Source of the DNA: Verrucomicrobiaceae bacterium
Lineage (GTDB): Bacteria; Verrucomicrobiota; Verrucomicrobiia; Verrucomicrobiales; Verrucomicrobiaceae
Assembly: GCA_016795465.1 (NCBI GenBank)
Contig: JAEUHK010000045.1
Span: 1 to 39,784 of the forward strand
Length of the DNA stretch: 39,784 bases
Reading direction: 5' to 3'
This document shows, one piece after another, positions 7,548-18,735 of this stretch. The translations under genes were made by a program, and so were the position numbers. Under the pieces are notes generated by a model that saw only the letters and a list, made by a program, of their open reading frames with translations, ran no database searches and had not been told where the DNA came from. Within the stretch, counting starts at the first letter, position 1, and each line of letters starts with the position of its first letter.

Positions 7548-10500
7548 TCAGACCGCCGTGGGAGCCGTTGAGGTTGCCGGTTCAAAGTATGCGCTCTCCG
7601 GATCCTCCGGATCCAACGACGGAGACCGCACTGGTTTGGCCGCCAGGAGGGCGAAGGCGCCGGGCAGGACGAACAAGGTGGCGACCGTGGCCAGGAGGAG
7701 GCCGCCGACAACCGCCCGCCCCAGGGGTGCTGTCTGGTCGCCCCCCTCCCCCAGACCCAGTGCCAGCGGAATCATTCCTGCAATCATCGCGAAACTCGTC
7801 ATCACGATGGCCCGCAGGCGTCCCTGCGCTCCTTGAACCGCCGCGTCCACCCTTTCGCTGCCCGCCCTGCGCGCCTTTTCGGCAAACGTGATCAACAGGA
7901 TCGCATTCGCCACAGCGACGCCGACGGCCATGATCGCGCCGATGGCGGACTGAATGTTCAGCGTCGTGCCCGTGATCCATAGCATGAGGACCACTCCGGC
8001 AATGACCGCTGGAAGGGTGGAGACCACTGCCAGCGCCAGGCGGAGCGACTGGAAGTTGGCGGCCAGCAGGAGGAAAATCGTGACGATGGCGAGCACAAGT
8101 CCGGCGCGAAAACCGGTGAGCAGTTCCTGGAGGGGCACCGTCTGGCCCCGCAGTTCCACCTTGGTGCGGGCGGGTGGCGGGCCGAGTTCGGCGAGGGCGG
8201 CGGTGATCTCCCGGGTCACCTCACCGAGGCTCCTCCCGTGGAGATTCGCGGTCACGCTGACCACCCGCGCCATGTTGTAACGCTCATACTGCCCAACCGC
8301 AGTCCCCGGGGTGACACTGGCCACGTTGCGCAGGAGCGTGGACCGCCCCTCGCCCGAGTTGACCGGAATGTTCTTCAAATCCTCCAGGGACGTGGTTTGC
8401 GCCTGCGGAATCTGGACCTGGACGGAGAACGCAATCCCCGATCCGGGATCGGCCCAGTAGACCGGCACGGTGAAGCGGCTGGAAGTGGTCGCCGCCACGA
8501 GGGATCGGGTGACGTCACTCATGTGAACTCCCAACAAACCAGCGCGCTCGCGGTTCACGTTGACGTCCACCGTGGGGAAATCCAGGGACTGCGCGAGGTG
8601 GACATCCCGCAGGGCCGGAAGCTCTCGAAGCTTGGCGGCGATCTTCTCCGCAAATTCCCGATTCGCCGGAAGGCTGGGTCCACTCACCGCGACTTCGATG
8701 GGCGTCGGCGAACCAAAGCTCATGACCCGGCTGACAATGTCGCTGGGCTCGAACGACACCCGCAGCTCCGGAAATTCCGCCCCAAGCGTCTTTCGAAGGC
8801 GTTCCCGCAACTCAGGGACCCGGACGCCCGCGTCCGGCCTCAGTTGAATGGACAGGTAAGCCTCCTCGGGTCCGCCATTCCACAGGTGGATCAGATTGAC
8901 CGGGTAGTTCGGGGCATGGACGCCGACCAGGCCCAGGGACAGGGCTACGTTGTTCGACCCGGCTTCCCTCCGGATCAATTCGAGAACCCTCAGGGCAAGT
9001 TGCTCGGTGTTCTCCACCCGCGTCCCCGTGGGGGCACGCAGACGGAGGGCAAGCTGGCCGGAATCCACGGTCGGAAAAATCTCCGAGCCCAACCGCCGTC
9101 CCACAATGCCCACAACGCTCACTGCGAGGATCAGGTAGACGGGCATGAGCCAGCGACGCGCCCCGACGACGCCCCTCAGAACCTTGCCGTAGGCCCGTTG
9201 CCCTTTGGAGGTTTCCTCAGAGGAATCTGCCTGCCCTTGAGAGCTGACGTCCCCCTTCACCGGGTGGCCGTGACGGCGCAGCAGCCAGACGCTCAGAATC
9301 GGGACCAGCGTGCTGGAGAGGAGATACGACGCGACCATCGAGAATCCCACCGCCAGGGCCAGGGGAATAAAGAGAGAGCGCGCCGCGCCCTGCATGAAGA
9401 AGGCGGGGAGGAACACGGCCAGAACACACAGCATGGCCAGAAGCCGCGGCAATGCAGTTTCCCGGGTGGCATCGAGGGCCGCTCGGGCCACGGAGACACC
9501 CCGGTGCAGATGCGTGTGGATGTTCTCCACCGTCACCGTGGCCTCATCCACGAGAATTCCCACCGCGAGGGCGAGCCCACCCAGGGTCATCAAGTTGATG
9601 CTCTGACCACTGATCCACAAGGCCATCGACGCCGCGAGCAGCGCGAGGGGAATATTGATCACCACAATGAAAGCGCTCCGCCAGTCGCGCAGGAACAGCA
9701 AAACCATGAGCCCCGTGAGTACGGCCCCCACCGCGCCCTCCTTGATCAAGTCGCGGATGGATCGTCGCACCACGGGGGATTGATCGAATTCGTAGGTCAC
9801 CTCGATGTCCTCCGGCACCACCGCCTTGAACCGCGCCAGGTTCTGCTTCACCAACTCCACCACCGAAAGCGTCGAGGCGTCCGCCCGCTTGGTGACCGGC
9901 ATGTAGACGGTCCTCCGGCCATTCACGAGTGCGAAGCTCGTCACCAGATCGCTCCCATCCTCCACGGACGCTACATCGCGGAGAAAGACCCCAGCGCTCC
10001 CCTTCACCCGCAGCGGTATGCCTTCGAGATCCTTGATGTTCTTGACCACTGCATTGACCGGTACCAGCGGATAGCTGGAGCCCAGGTTCATGTTACCCGA
10101 GGGGCTCACCAGGTTCGCCTGGGTCAGTGCGGTGACGATTTCATCCGGCGACAGGTTGTAGGCCAGCATCCGGTCGGGCTTCACGTTGATCAGAATGGTG
10201 CGGGCGCTGCCCCCGAAGGGCGGCGGAGCGGACACCCCTGGGAGCGTGGCGAAGAGCGGACGAACCATGTTCAGAGCCGCATCCTGCATCTGCCCCACGG
10301 TTCGATTCGCGTTGGTCGTCGAGAACACCAGGTACCCCACCGGCACACTGCCCGCATCAAACCGGGTCACGAAGGGACCGGGCGTACCCGGCGGCATGAA
10401 GGCGCGGGCGCGATTCACGTAGGCCACCGTCTCCGCCATCGCTGCGGCCATGTCCGTTCCCGGGTGGAACTGGAGCTTCATCAGGCTGGCGCCCTGAATG

Positions 10501-10793
10501 GACTTCGACTCCACATGCTCGATGCCGGTGATGTAGAGGAAGTGGTACTCGTAGTAGTAGGTGAAGTACCCCTCCATCTGGGCCGGATCCATGCCTCCGT
10601 AGGGCTGCGCCACGTAGATGGTCGGGACACCCAGCGGAGGAAACACATCCCGGGACATTCGCGTGAGCGCGAACAAGGCCCCAAGCGTCATGGCAATCAC
10701 CAACACAACCACCGACAGGGGGCGGCGCAGGGCGAGCTGAAGACCGGAAGGCACGTTCCGGGAATTCTGCGGAAAGCCCGTGGCAGGCCCCAC
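7548..10793 (-). CDS. RND family efflux pump, HAE1-like
   Basis: This 1081-residue inner-membrane proton-driven exporter has twelve expected spans in the usual RND layout. TM1 (LSVVVLVIAMTLGALFAL) is followed by the first porter loop. The TM4 proton-relay region reads GILVDEATVTVENI, with Asp-Glu in place of the Asp-Asp of AcrB. The second half carries TM10 as VGVAVANAILLITFAEKA, lacking the lysine of AcrB at the AKNAIL position. Such variants are common outside the AcrB group and do not imply inactivity. The start is GTG 10793, 68 bp after the sensor kinase gene, and the frame places TM1 near residue 25 as expected. The substrate is unknown. Confidence 0.95.
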   Translation of the reverse strand: MGPATGFPQNSRNVPSGLQLALRRPLSVVVLVIAMTLGALFALTRMSRDVFPPLGVPTIYVAQPYGGMDPAQMEGYFTYYYEYHFLYITGIEHVESKSIQGASLMKLQFHPGTDMAAAMAETVAYVNRARAFMPPGTPGPFVTRFDAGSVPVGYLVFSTTNANRTVGQMQDAALNMVRPLFATLPGVSAPPPFGGSARTILINVKPDRMLAYNLSPDEIVTALTQANLVSPSGNMNLGSSYPLVPVNAVVKNIKDLEGIPLRVKGSAGVFLRDVASVEDGSDLVTSFALVNGRRTVYMPVTKRADASTLSVVELVKQNLARFKAVVPEDIEVTYEFDQSPVVRRSIRDLIKEGAVGAVLTGLMVLLFLRDWRSAFIVVINIPLALLAASMALWISGQSINLMTLGGLALAVGILVDEATVTVENIHTHLHRGVSVARAALDATRETALPRLLAMLCVLAVFLPAFFMQGAARSLFIPLALAVGFSMVASYLLSSTLVPILSVWLLRRHGHPVKGDVSSQGQADSSEETSKGQRAYGKVLRGVVGARRWLMPVYLILAVSVVGIVGRRLGSEIFPTVDSGQLALRLRAPTGTRVENTEQLALRVLELIRREAGSNNVALSLGLVGVHAPNYPVNLIHLWNGGPEEAYLSIQLRPDAGVRVPELRERLRKTLGAEFPELRVSFEPSDIVSRVMSFGSPTPIEVAVSGPSLPANREFAEKIAAKLRELPALRDVHLAQSLDFPTVDVNVNRERAGLLGVHMSDVTRSLVAATTSSRFTVPVYWADPGSGIAFSVQVQIPQAQTTSLEDLKNIPVNSGEGRSTLLRNVASVTPGTAVGQYERYNMARVVSVTANLHGRSLGEVTREITAALAELGPPPARTKVELRGQTVPLQELLTGFRAGLVLAIVTIFLLLAANFQSLRLALAVVSTLPAVIAGVVLMLWITGTTLNIQSAIGAIMAVGVAVANAILLITFAEKARRAGSERVDAAVQGAQGRLRAIVMTSFAMIAGMIPLALGLGEGGDQTAPLGRAVVGGLLLATVATLFVLPGAFALLAAKPVRSPSLDPEDPESAYFEPATSTAPTAV

Positions 10794-10802
10794 TGCGGAA
10801 TC

Positions 10803-10818
10803 CTGAAGATTTCTTCAG
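10803..10818. repeat. Inverted repeat between kinase and pump genes
   Basis: CTGAAGA and TCTTCAG are separated by two bases, in the 68-bp space between the sensor-kinase stop and the RND GTG start. It may form a small hairpin in the transcript or a protein site; no T-run follows, so a terminator is unlikely. Confidence 0.35.
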
Positions 10819-10861
10819 AATCGGGCCGTAGGCACGAATCGCCGGGTCTGGGCGCACACCA

Positions 10862-12259
10862 TCACTGCGTGGACTCGGCCGGCATGGAGATCCGAAAGCG
10901 GCTGCCCTTTCCCAATTCGCTCTCCAGTTCAATGCCTCCCCCCAATTGCTCGATGGACAGCTTCGCAATGGCAAGGCCCAGCCCCGCTCCTCCGTCCTGT
11001 CGCGAACGGGACGGATCCACCCGGTAGAACCGGTCGAAAATCCTGTCCCGGTGCTCCGGTGCGATGCCCGGACCTTCGTCGCCAATCTCAATCACCGCGA
11101 GGCGGCCCCGGGGAAAACACCGAATCGTCACCCGGGTTCCCGGCGGACTGTGGCGAATGGCATTGTGCAGAACATTCATCACCGCCTGTCGCAGCGGGAC
11201 CCGGTCGGCACGCACGACCAATCCCATAGGCGCATTGATCTCAAGGGTCTGGTGCCTATCCGCCGCCAGGACTCCCAGACACTCGCAGACGTCGGCAACC
11301 AACCCGTCCAGTTCCACGGCCTCAAAACGTAATGTCCACCGGCCACTCTCAAAGCGGGCGAGCAGGAGCAAGGCATCCGTGAGATCGGAAAGACGCTGCG
11401 CCTCCTCCAACATGCTGCCCAGGGTCTCTCGTAACGCAGCCGCATCGCTGGGATTGCGCAGGGCCACTTCGCCGATGGCACGCAGGGCAGTGAGTGGCGT
11501 GCGCAGTTCGTGGGAGGCATCCGCCGTAAATCGCCGAAGGGATTCAAAGGAATTCTCCAACCGCTCAAGGGTCTGGTTGAAAACGGTGGCCAGTTGGCCC
11601 AGTTCATCGTGCGGATTCGGATTCGGCAGCCGCTGCCCCAGGGATTCGGACGTAATCCGACGCGCCTGCTCCGTCATGGCGCTGATCGGCCTCAGTGTCC
11701 ACCCCGCCACGAGATATCCCCCAAACGACGCCAGCAGAGCAGCAAGCGGAATCCCCAAGCCGAACCCCGCGGCAATCTCACGCAGCGTGCGGTGCAGTCC
11801 GGATTCATCGCGAAAAACACGCAAGGTTACCTCACGTCCACCGACCCGGGCCCCCTTCTCCAAGGCCCGTGCGCTCCCGCCCATTTCCAGTCGAATCGAA
11901 TGGAAGGGATCGGCGGTGGCATTGGGCGCTTCAGCGACCGGTCCACCGTCGACCGGCCAGTGCCTCAACGACAGTTCCCCCACCGACCACACATCGAACC
12001 AGGTGGCGGCGTATCCCGGGCTGTTGGGAGTTGCAGGGCTGGTCTTTCGCCACTGGATGCGTCCTGAACCATCCAATTCCAGGTGCGCCTCCACCAGGCT
12101 CCAATCAATCTCCAACTGTCGGTCCAACTCAACACGCAGACGGTGTTCGATGAGCCAGTAGACCACCGGGGTCAATCCCAGGAGAACGCCGCTGGCGGCC
12201 GCCGTGAACCACACGGCCAGCCGCAACTTCAGCGAACGGCGCTGCCACCAAGACCTCAC
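10862..12259 (-). CDS. Sensor histidine kinase, heavy-metal/CusS-like architecture
   Basis: This 465-residue membrane kinase pairs with the adjacent regulator. TM1 (LAVWFTAAASGVLLGLTPVVYW) is followed by a periplasmic domain of roughly 150 residues, a second TM, a HAMP linker and the HisKA box FTADASHELRTPLTALRAIG with the phospho-accepting His. The ATPase domain has VLHNAIRHSPPGTRV (N box), IGDEGPGIAPEHRDRIFDRF (G1/F) and GGAGLGLAIAK (G2). Start GTG 12259 overlaps the regulator stop as GTGA. The architecture resembles CusS-type sensors, but the ligand here is unknown. Position before the pump genes suggests it controls them. Confidence 0.94.
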   Translation of the reverse strand: MRSWWQRRSLKLRLAVWFTAAASGVLLGLTPVVYWLIEHRLRVELDRQLEIDWSLVEAHLELDGSGRIQWRKTSPATPNSPGYAATWFDVWSVGELSLRHWPVDGGPVAEAPNATADPFHSIRLEMGGSARALEKGARVGGREVTLRVFRDESGLHRTLREIAAGFGLGIPLAALLASFGGYLVAGWTLRPISAMTEQARRITSESLGQRLPNPNPHDELGQLATVFNQTLERLENSFESLRRFTADASHELRTPLTALRAIGEVALRNPSDAAALRETLGSMLEEAQRLSDLTDALLLLARFESGRWTLRFEAVELDGLVADVCECLGVLAADRHQTLEINAPMGLVVRADRVPLRQAVMNVLHNAIRHSPPGTRVTIRCFPRGRLAVIEIGDEGPGIAPEHRDRIFDRFYRVDPSRSRQDGGAGLGLAIAKLSIEQLGGGIELESELGKGSRFRISMPAESTQ

Positions 12260-12942
12260 GTGTGCCGCTCCTCCCGCAGCATGAAACCCACCCCACGAAC
12301 CGTCTGGATCAATTTGGAGCGGCGTCCTTCGTCCAGCTTCTTCCGCAAGTGAGCCAGATGCACGTCGATCACATTGTCCAGAGGGGTGGCACGATTCGGT
12401 TCCCGCCAGATCGTTTGAGCGAGCATGGGCCGTGTGACGACCTGCCCTTCATGGCGCATCAAGAGGACCAGCAGGTCAAACTCCCGGGGAGTCAGAACAA
12501 TCTCCTGCCCCGCCCGCCAGACCCGCCTCGACTGGATGTCCACCGATAGGTCGCCGATCTCCCGCCGGAGCACCTCCTCCGGGATGGTTCTTCGCAGCAA
12601 TGCACGAATGCGGGCCAGCAATTCTGCAAAAGCGAATGGCTTTACCAGATAGTCGTCCGCGCCGGCATCCAGTCCCACCACACGATCCTCCACCGTATCC
12701 CGAGCCGTCAGCAGCAAAACCAAGGGCTTCGTGTTGCGATTGCGGAGTGCCTCCAGAATCTCGATCCCGTCCCGTCCAGGAAGCATCCAGTCCAGCACCA
12801 TCAGGTCAAAGGCCCGGTCGTTGAGGTGACGGAGCCCCTCGTCCCCGGTGGCAGCCAGGGTGGCGGAATAGCCTTCTGCCTCCAGCCCGCGAAGGATGGC
12901 CTGCGCGGTCTTTGCTTCATCTTCGACGACCAGGATTCTCAC
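12256..12942 (-). CDS. OmpR/PhoB-family response regulator
   Basis: This 228-residue regulator has an N-terminal receiver domain: acidic pocket VVEDE, phospho-acceptor Asp in LMVLDWMLPG, and the Lys of DYLVKPF. The C-terminal winged helix contains LTPREFDLLVLLMRHEGQVVTR and DVHLAHLRKKLDE, ending near RGVGFMLREE. The start is GTG 12942. It is the first gene of a run of five on the minus strand (regulator, kinase, pump, adaptor, channel). A probable self-contained stress-responsive efflux unit is therefore inferred. A tandem 8-bp repeat just upstream (12985-13000) is a candidate binding site. Confidence 0.95.
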   Translation of the reverse strand: MRILVVEDEAKTAQAILRGLEAEGYSATLAATGDEGLRHLNDRAFDLMVLDWMLPGRDGIEILEALRNRNTKPLVLLLTARDTVEDRVVGLDAGADDYLVKPFAFAELLARIRALLRRTIPEEVLRREIGDLSVDIQSRRVWRAGQEIVLTPREFDLLVLLMRHEGQVVTRPMLAQTIWREPNRATPLDNVIDVHLAHLRKKLDEGRRSKLIQTVRGVGFMLREERHT

Positions 12943-12984
12943 CTAGCCAACGGTCGCGCCTTCGGGCTTCCCGGCCAAGCGTGG

Positions 12985-13000
12985 GATTCGGAGATTCGGA
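12985..13000. promoter_or_regulatory. Tandem GATTCGGA repeat upstream of regulator gene
   Basis: Two adjoining copies of GATTCGGA lie 43-58 bp upstream of the regulator GTG. OmpR/PhoB-family proteins bind direct repeats, though usually about 11 bp apart, so the 8-bp spacing weakens the case. No confident -10/-35 pair was recognised. Confidence 0.25.
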
Positions 13001-13241
13001 AGGTTTACCTGCCACCCCAAACTGATGGTTGAAAAGGCACATTTCCTCAACTCCGGTTACGATTGCTTCGAAACATCGAAGCCCTGAGCATCAACATGTT
13101 ACTAAAGAAACAGGGCGGGTAAAGGAGGGGGTTCAACACGGGTTGAGGGTGGATTCTGCCCCAGTCTCCGGTCCCGCCCCCGGGCTGCCTGCCATTCTTC
13201 CCTCTTTCTTCTTCCCCTATCTGCCCTCCCCCTCGTACGAC

Positions 13242-13261
13242 ACTTTTTCGAAAGAAAAAGT
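13242..13261. terminator. AT-rich hairpin, possible bidirectional terminator
   Basis: ACTTTTTC and GAAAAAGT form a perfect 8-bp stem with a GAAA loop. It lies 143 bp beyond the last minus-strand accessory gene. It lacks a GC-rich stem and a separate U-tract, so termination is only one reading. Confidence 0.35.
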
Positions 13262-13403
13262 ATGAAAGGGCCTTTAGGAAAGGGCAGAGAGAAGAAAGCA
13301 GAGTGAAAGAAGCAGAATGATAGTGGCCCCGCTTTTGGCCCCAACATCGGCCCATCGAGTGGCCCGTTTCATGGCCCCTGATTTTTCACACCAAATAGAG
13401 AGT

Positions 13404-14303
13404 TCAATCCACCTGACTGGCATGACTCTTTGGCGCCTTTCCCAGCTTTTCGTTTCCGGTGGCTTGGCCTGCCCGAATCCTCTCAATCAAGAGCCGCTCT
13501 TCGAAACGTCGCCGACTAAGGGTAGAACTTGCCTTCGCAAGCCTCCGTACGAGCCACTTCTTGGCTTCCTCCCAGGAACATCGGCTCGGCAGGTAGAAGG
13601 CCACACGCCGACGTGAAGCCATGATCCTCCCGATCAATCCTCGCTTATCGAGGAAGTCCAAGTCGTTCCGAAGCTGCTTCACGGTCGGGAATTTCTCCAT
13701 TCCCGGCCTCAATGCCAGGAAACTCAATCCCTTTGGGGTGACAAGATCACCCGGCCCAAAGAGTCCCCTCGGCGACTTGAACCCGAGCGCCAAGGCCCGC
13801 AGATAATCCCGGCTGATCATATACGGCTCCGCCTTTGTCCCGATTGCACAGTTGACGGCACAGAGGACCCTGAACTGCCGACAGCTCATTCTGTCACTAC
13901 CGACACCCCTGAGGTTCGCAATTTGTTCCCAGACGAAGTCCTGCCCAATTTGCACGAAGGGTCCCACTCCAAAACGCTGTTTTTCGTCCTCAATCCACGC
14001 TTCTGCCAACCGCCAGTTTTGAAGGGTCTTAGCCACTGTCCCTCCAGTGACATGGCACCTCGATTGTCCCAAAATCACCCAAAGAGTTTCAGTGTCAGCT
14101 TCATCGAAACACTCTGGCGCATCGGAAGGGAATTTTTCAGAATCAACCGCCTCCGAGTAGACGATCTCCAGCAAGTCCTCTTTGTCATTGTCGACCATGT
14201 ACCGTCCCGTTTCGACGAGATACCAGTCAATTATCCTCTCCAATTGTTGCAGCGGGTCAGAACCGAACCCAAGGAGACAGAGGGGAAATTTGATGGATTT
14301 CAT
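13404..14303 (-). CDS. Unrecognised 299-residue protein with a possible winged helix
   Basis: No family is recognised. ATG 14303 is chosen because its ATGA overlaps the stop of the upstream HTH gene; the frame extends 21 codons further upstream without conserved character. The N-terminus is MKSIKFPLCLLGFGSDPLQQ. A central segment FPTVKQLRNDLDFLDKRGLI followed by RRRVAFYLPS looks like a recognition helix and wing, suggesting DNA binding. The C-terminus is strongly basic (LVRRLAKASSTLSRRRFEER). It is the last gene of the minus-strand run that begins with hsdM2. A role in control or maintenance of the accessory region is possible but not shown. Confidence 0.7.
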   Translation of the reverse strand: MKSIKFPLCLLGFGSDPLQQLERIIDWYLVETGRYMVDNDKEDLLEIVYSEAVDSEKFPSDAPECFDEADTETLWVILGQSRCHVTGGTVAKTLQNWRLAEAWIEDEKQRFGVGPFVQIGQDFVWEQIANLRGVGSDRMSCRQFRVLCAVNCAIGTKAEPYMISRDYLRALALGFKSPRGLFGPGDLVTPKGLSFLALRPGMEKFPTVKQLRNDLDFLDKRGLIGRIMASRRRVAFYLPSRCSWEEAKKWLVRRLAKASSTLSRRRFEERLLIERIRAGQATGNEKLGKAPKSHASQVD

Positions 14304-14575
14304 CGAGCGCCTCCGTGAAGAAGGTCGCTCGAACGTTGGGTGGCCGTCACGAGGTTGAGGGTCCAACCTTGGATGGCCTGGTCCACGGCCTCAGGATCAA
14401 AGAGACACCGCCGGCCGATTTTGGCCATGGGCAGGCGGCCCGATTGAACCCAGTTCTCGATGGTGCGGATTGAAACTCGTAACCGACGGGCGGTTTCGAG
14501 CTTGGTTTCGTACTTTACTCCCGTTTTTATTTCTTTCGGGTGTTTGAATGTTTGATTCATAGCGAGACGCACCAT
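14300..14575 (-). CDS. Excisionase-like helix-turn-helix protein
   Basis: This small protein (91 residues from ATG 14575, or 86 from ATG 14560) has a clear MerR/excisionase-type HTH_17 domain: ETARRLRVSIRTIENWVQSG followed by the wing RLPMAKIGRRCLFDPEAV. Such proteins act as recombination directionality factors or small regulators of integrated elements. Its stop overlaps the start of the 299-residue gene by 4 bp. An 8-bp inverted repeat (14562-14569/14583-14590) encloses the ATG 14575 region and may be an autoregulatory site. The open frame extends to 14668, overlapping the upstream gene by 55 bp, which makes the internal starts more likely. No integrase is visible in the window. Confidence 0.82.
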   Translation of the reverse strand: MVRLAMNQTFKHPKEIKTGVKYETKLETARRLRVSIRTIENWVQSGRLPMAKIGRRCLFDPEAVDQAIQGWTLNLVTATQRSSDLLHGGAR

Positions 14576-14590
14576 TGCAGATCGTCTCGC
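14562..14590. promoter_or_regulatory. Inverted repeat over the HTH gene start
   Basis: GCGAGACG (14562-14569) and CGTCTCGC (14583-14590) are perfect inverted 8-mers with a 13-bp spacer containing one candidate start codon (14573-14575). It suits a dimeric repressor site or a transcript hairpin hiding the start. Which it is cannot be told from sequence. Confidence 0.45.
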
Positions 14591-14613
14591 GTTAGGTTGT
14601 GACACGATTTCGG

Positions 14614-15480
14614 CTAATCTGAATCTCCGCCGCCCGGATTCCTCGGTTTGAGCTGAAACCAGGTCCACTTCCGGTTTCCTCTCTGGTCAACAAAAGTGAG
14701 CCCAAGCCGCGCCTGTCTCCGCTCCAGCGCTACTTCCTTGTAGATGGGATGCCGGGGATTCGCCGTGCGAAGTCCCAGTCGCATCCTCCGCTGCCGGAAG
14801 ACCGCAGGGTCCGTCGGCACGAATGGAGCTCTGCAGTGCTTCCGCAGGTACTCGAAGACGATCATTGACTGCGATTCCGACAGGAAGGCGAGACCTGCCA
14901 TGCCGGTTGGAAGCTCCAACCAGTGCTTTACGATGAACGCGTCGGTTCGATCCTCTGCATATCGGGCGGCCGCGTCCTTAGCTGAAATACCAGCTGGAAC
15001 CCTTCCTCCCTGCTTTACTCGGTACAGTCGTTCCCTCTCCAAATTGTCCTTTAGTTTCTCCCTCCATTCCTCGGGACTGTCTTCGAGCAACTTCGAGCAA
15101 GCATCTGGCCCAAGTCTCGAAAGGAATCGAGCGAACTTCAGAAGTTCGACTTTGGTCAGAGCGTCAATCAACCCGTACTTCGCCATGACAAATCGGCGCG
15201 CAAGTTTCTGCGGGCACCCGTATCCGATGTACCAGAGGATCTTCTCGGCTCGCTCCTGGGCCTCTGCTACCCCGGTGATCGTCTCAAAATCCTTCAAGTC
15301 CCTCTTGGAAACTCCTTTGTCGTTCGCAAAAGCCCGCTCCCTAAGAATCTTCCAACGTTGTAGCCGAGATTGGCCATCGATGGATCGCAGAAAGTCTGGA
15401 CCGAAAAGCGCACAAAGGTATTGCCCAACAAACGTCCGGGGCGTGGCCAGTTGGAGCAAGGTTTCTTGATGCAGCACCAT
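14614..15480 (-). CDS. Unrecognised 288-residue protein downstream of hsdR
   Basis: No family is recognised. ATG 15480 has a good ribosome site (GAGGGGGA just upstream) and lies 30 bp after the hsdR stop, so it probably shares the hsd transcript. The protein looks soluble, charged and mostly helical, with no signal peptide or membrane segment. Segments include EKILWYIGYGCPQKLARRFV, EWREKLKDNLERERLYRVK and a basic C-terminal part (FRQRRMRLGLRTA). No nuclease, ATPase or HTH motif is evident. Context suggests an accessory of the restriction operon or of an integrated element (inference). Confidence 0.75.
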   Translation of the reverse strand: MVLHQETLLQLATPRTFVGQYLCALFGPDFLRSIDGQSRLQRWKILRERAFANDKGVSKRDLKDFETITGVAEAQERAEKILWYIGYGCPQKLARRFVMAKYGLIDALTKVELLKFARFLSRLGPDACSKLLEDSPEEWREKLKDNLERERLYRVKQGGRVPAGISAKDAAARYAEDRTDAFIVKHWLELPTGMAGLAFLSESQSMIVFEYLRKHCRAPFVPTDPAVFRQRRMRLGLRTANPRHPIYKEVALERRQARLGLTFVDQRGNRKWTWFQLKPRNPGGGDSD

Positions 15481-15510
15481 ACTTCCCCCTCATCGACTCC
15501 ATTTCTCAAG

Positions 15511-18734
<3,224 letters not shown>

Positions 18735-18735
<1 letters not shown>

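Larger units (their letters stand above)
12943..13403. other. Gene-free boundary between efflux unit and defence region
   Basis: No credible gene lies in these 461 bp. The efflux-unit leader is at the left and the 3' end of the accessory trio at the right. The only clear structure is the hairpin at 13242-13261. Base composition shifts toward lower GC to the right. Confidence 0.5.

Noticed and set aside
8238..11027. 929-codon plus-strand open frame across the RND pump gene
   Set aside because: Antisense shadow of a GC-rich gene; rich in His/Arg/Gly with no domain, while the minus strand encodes a complete pump.
13047..13355. Small gene in the gap after the response regulator
   Set aside because: Composition is low-complexity and there is no ribosome site or recognisable domain.
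13404..15480. Complete integrative element
   Set aside because: An excisionase-like gene is present, but no integrase, attachment-site pair or tRNA target was found on either side.
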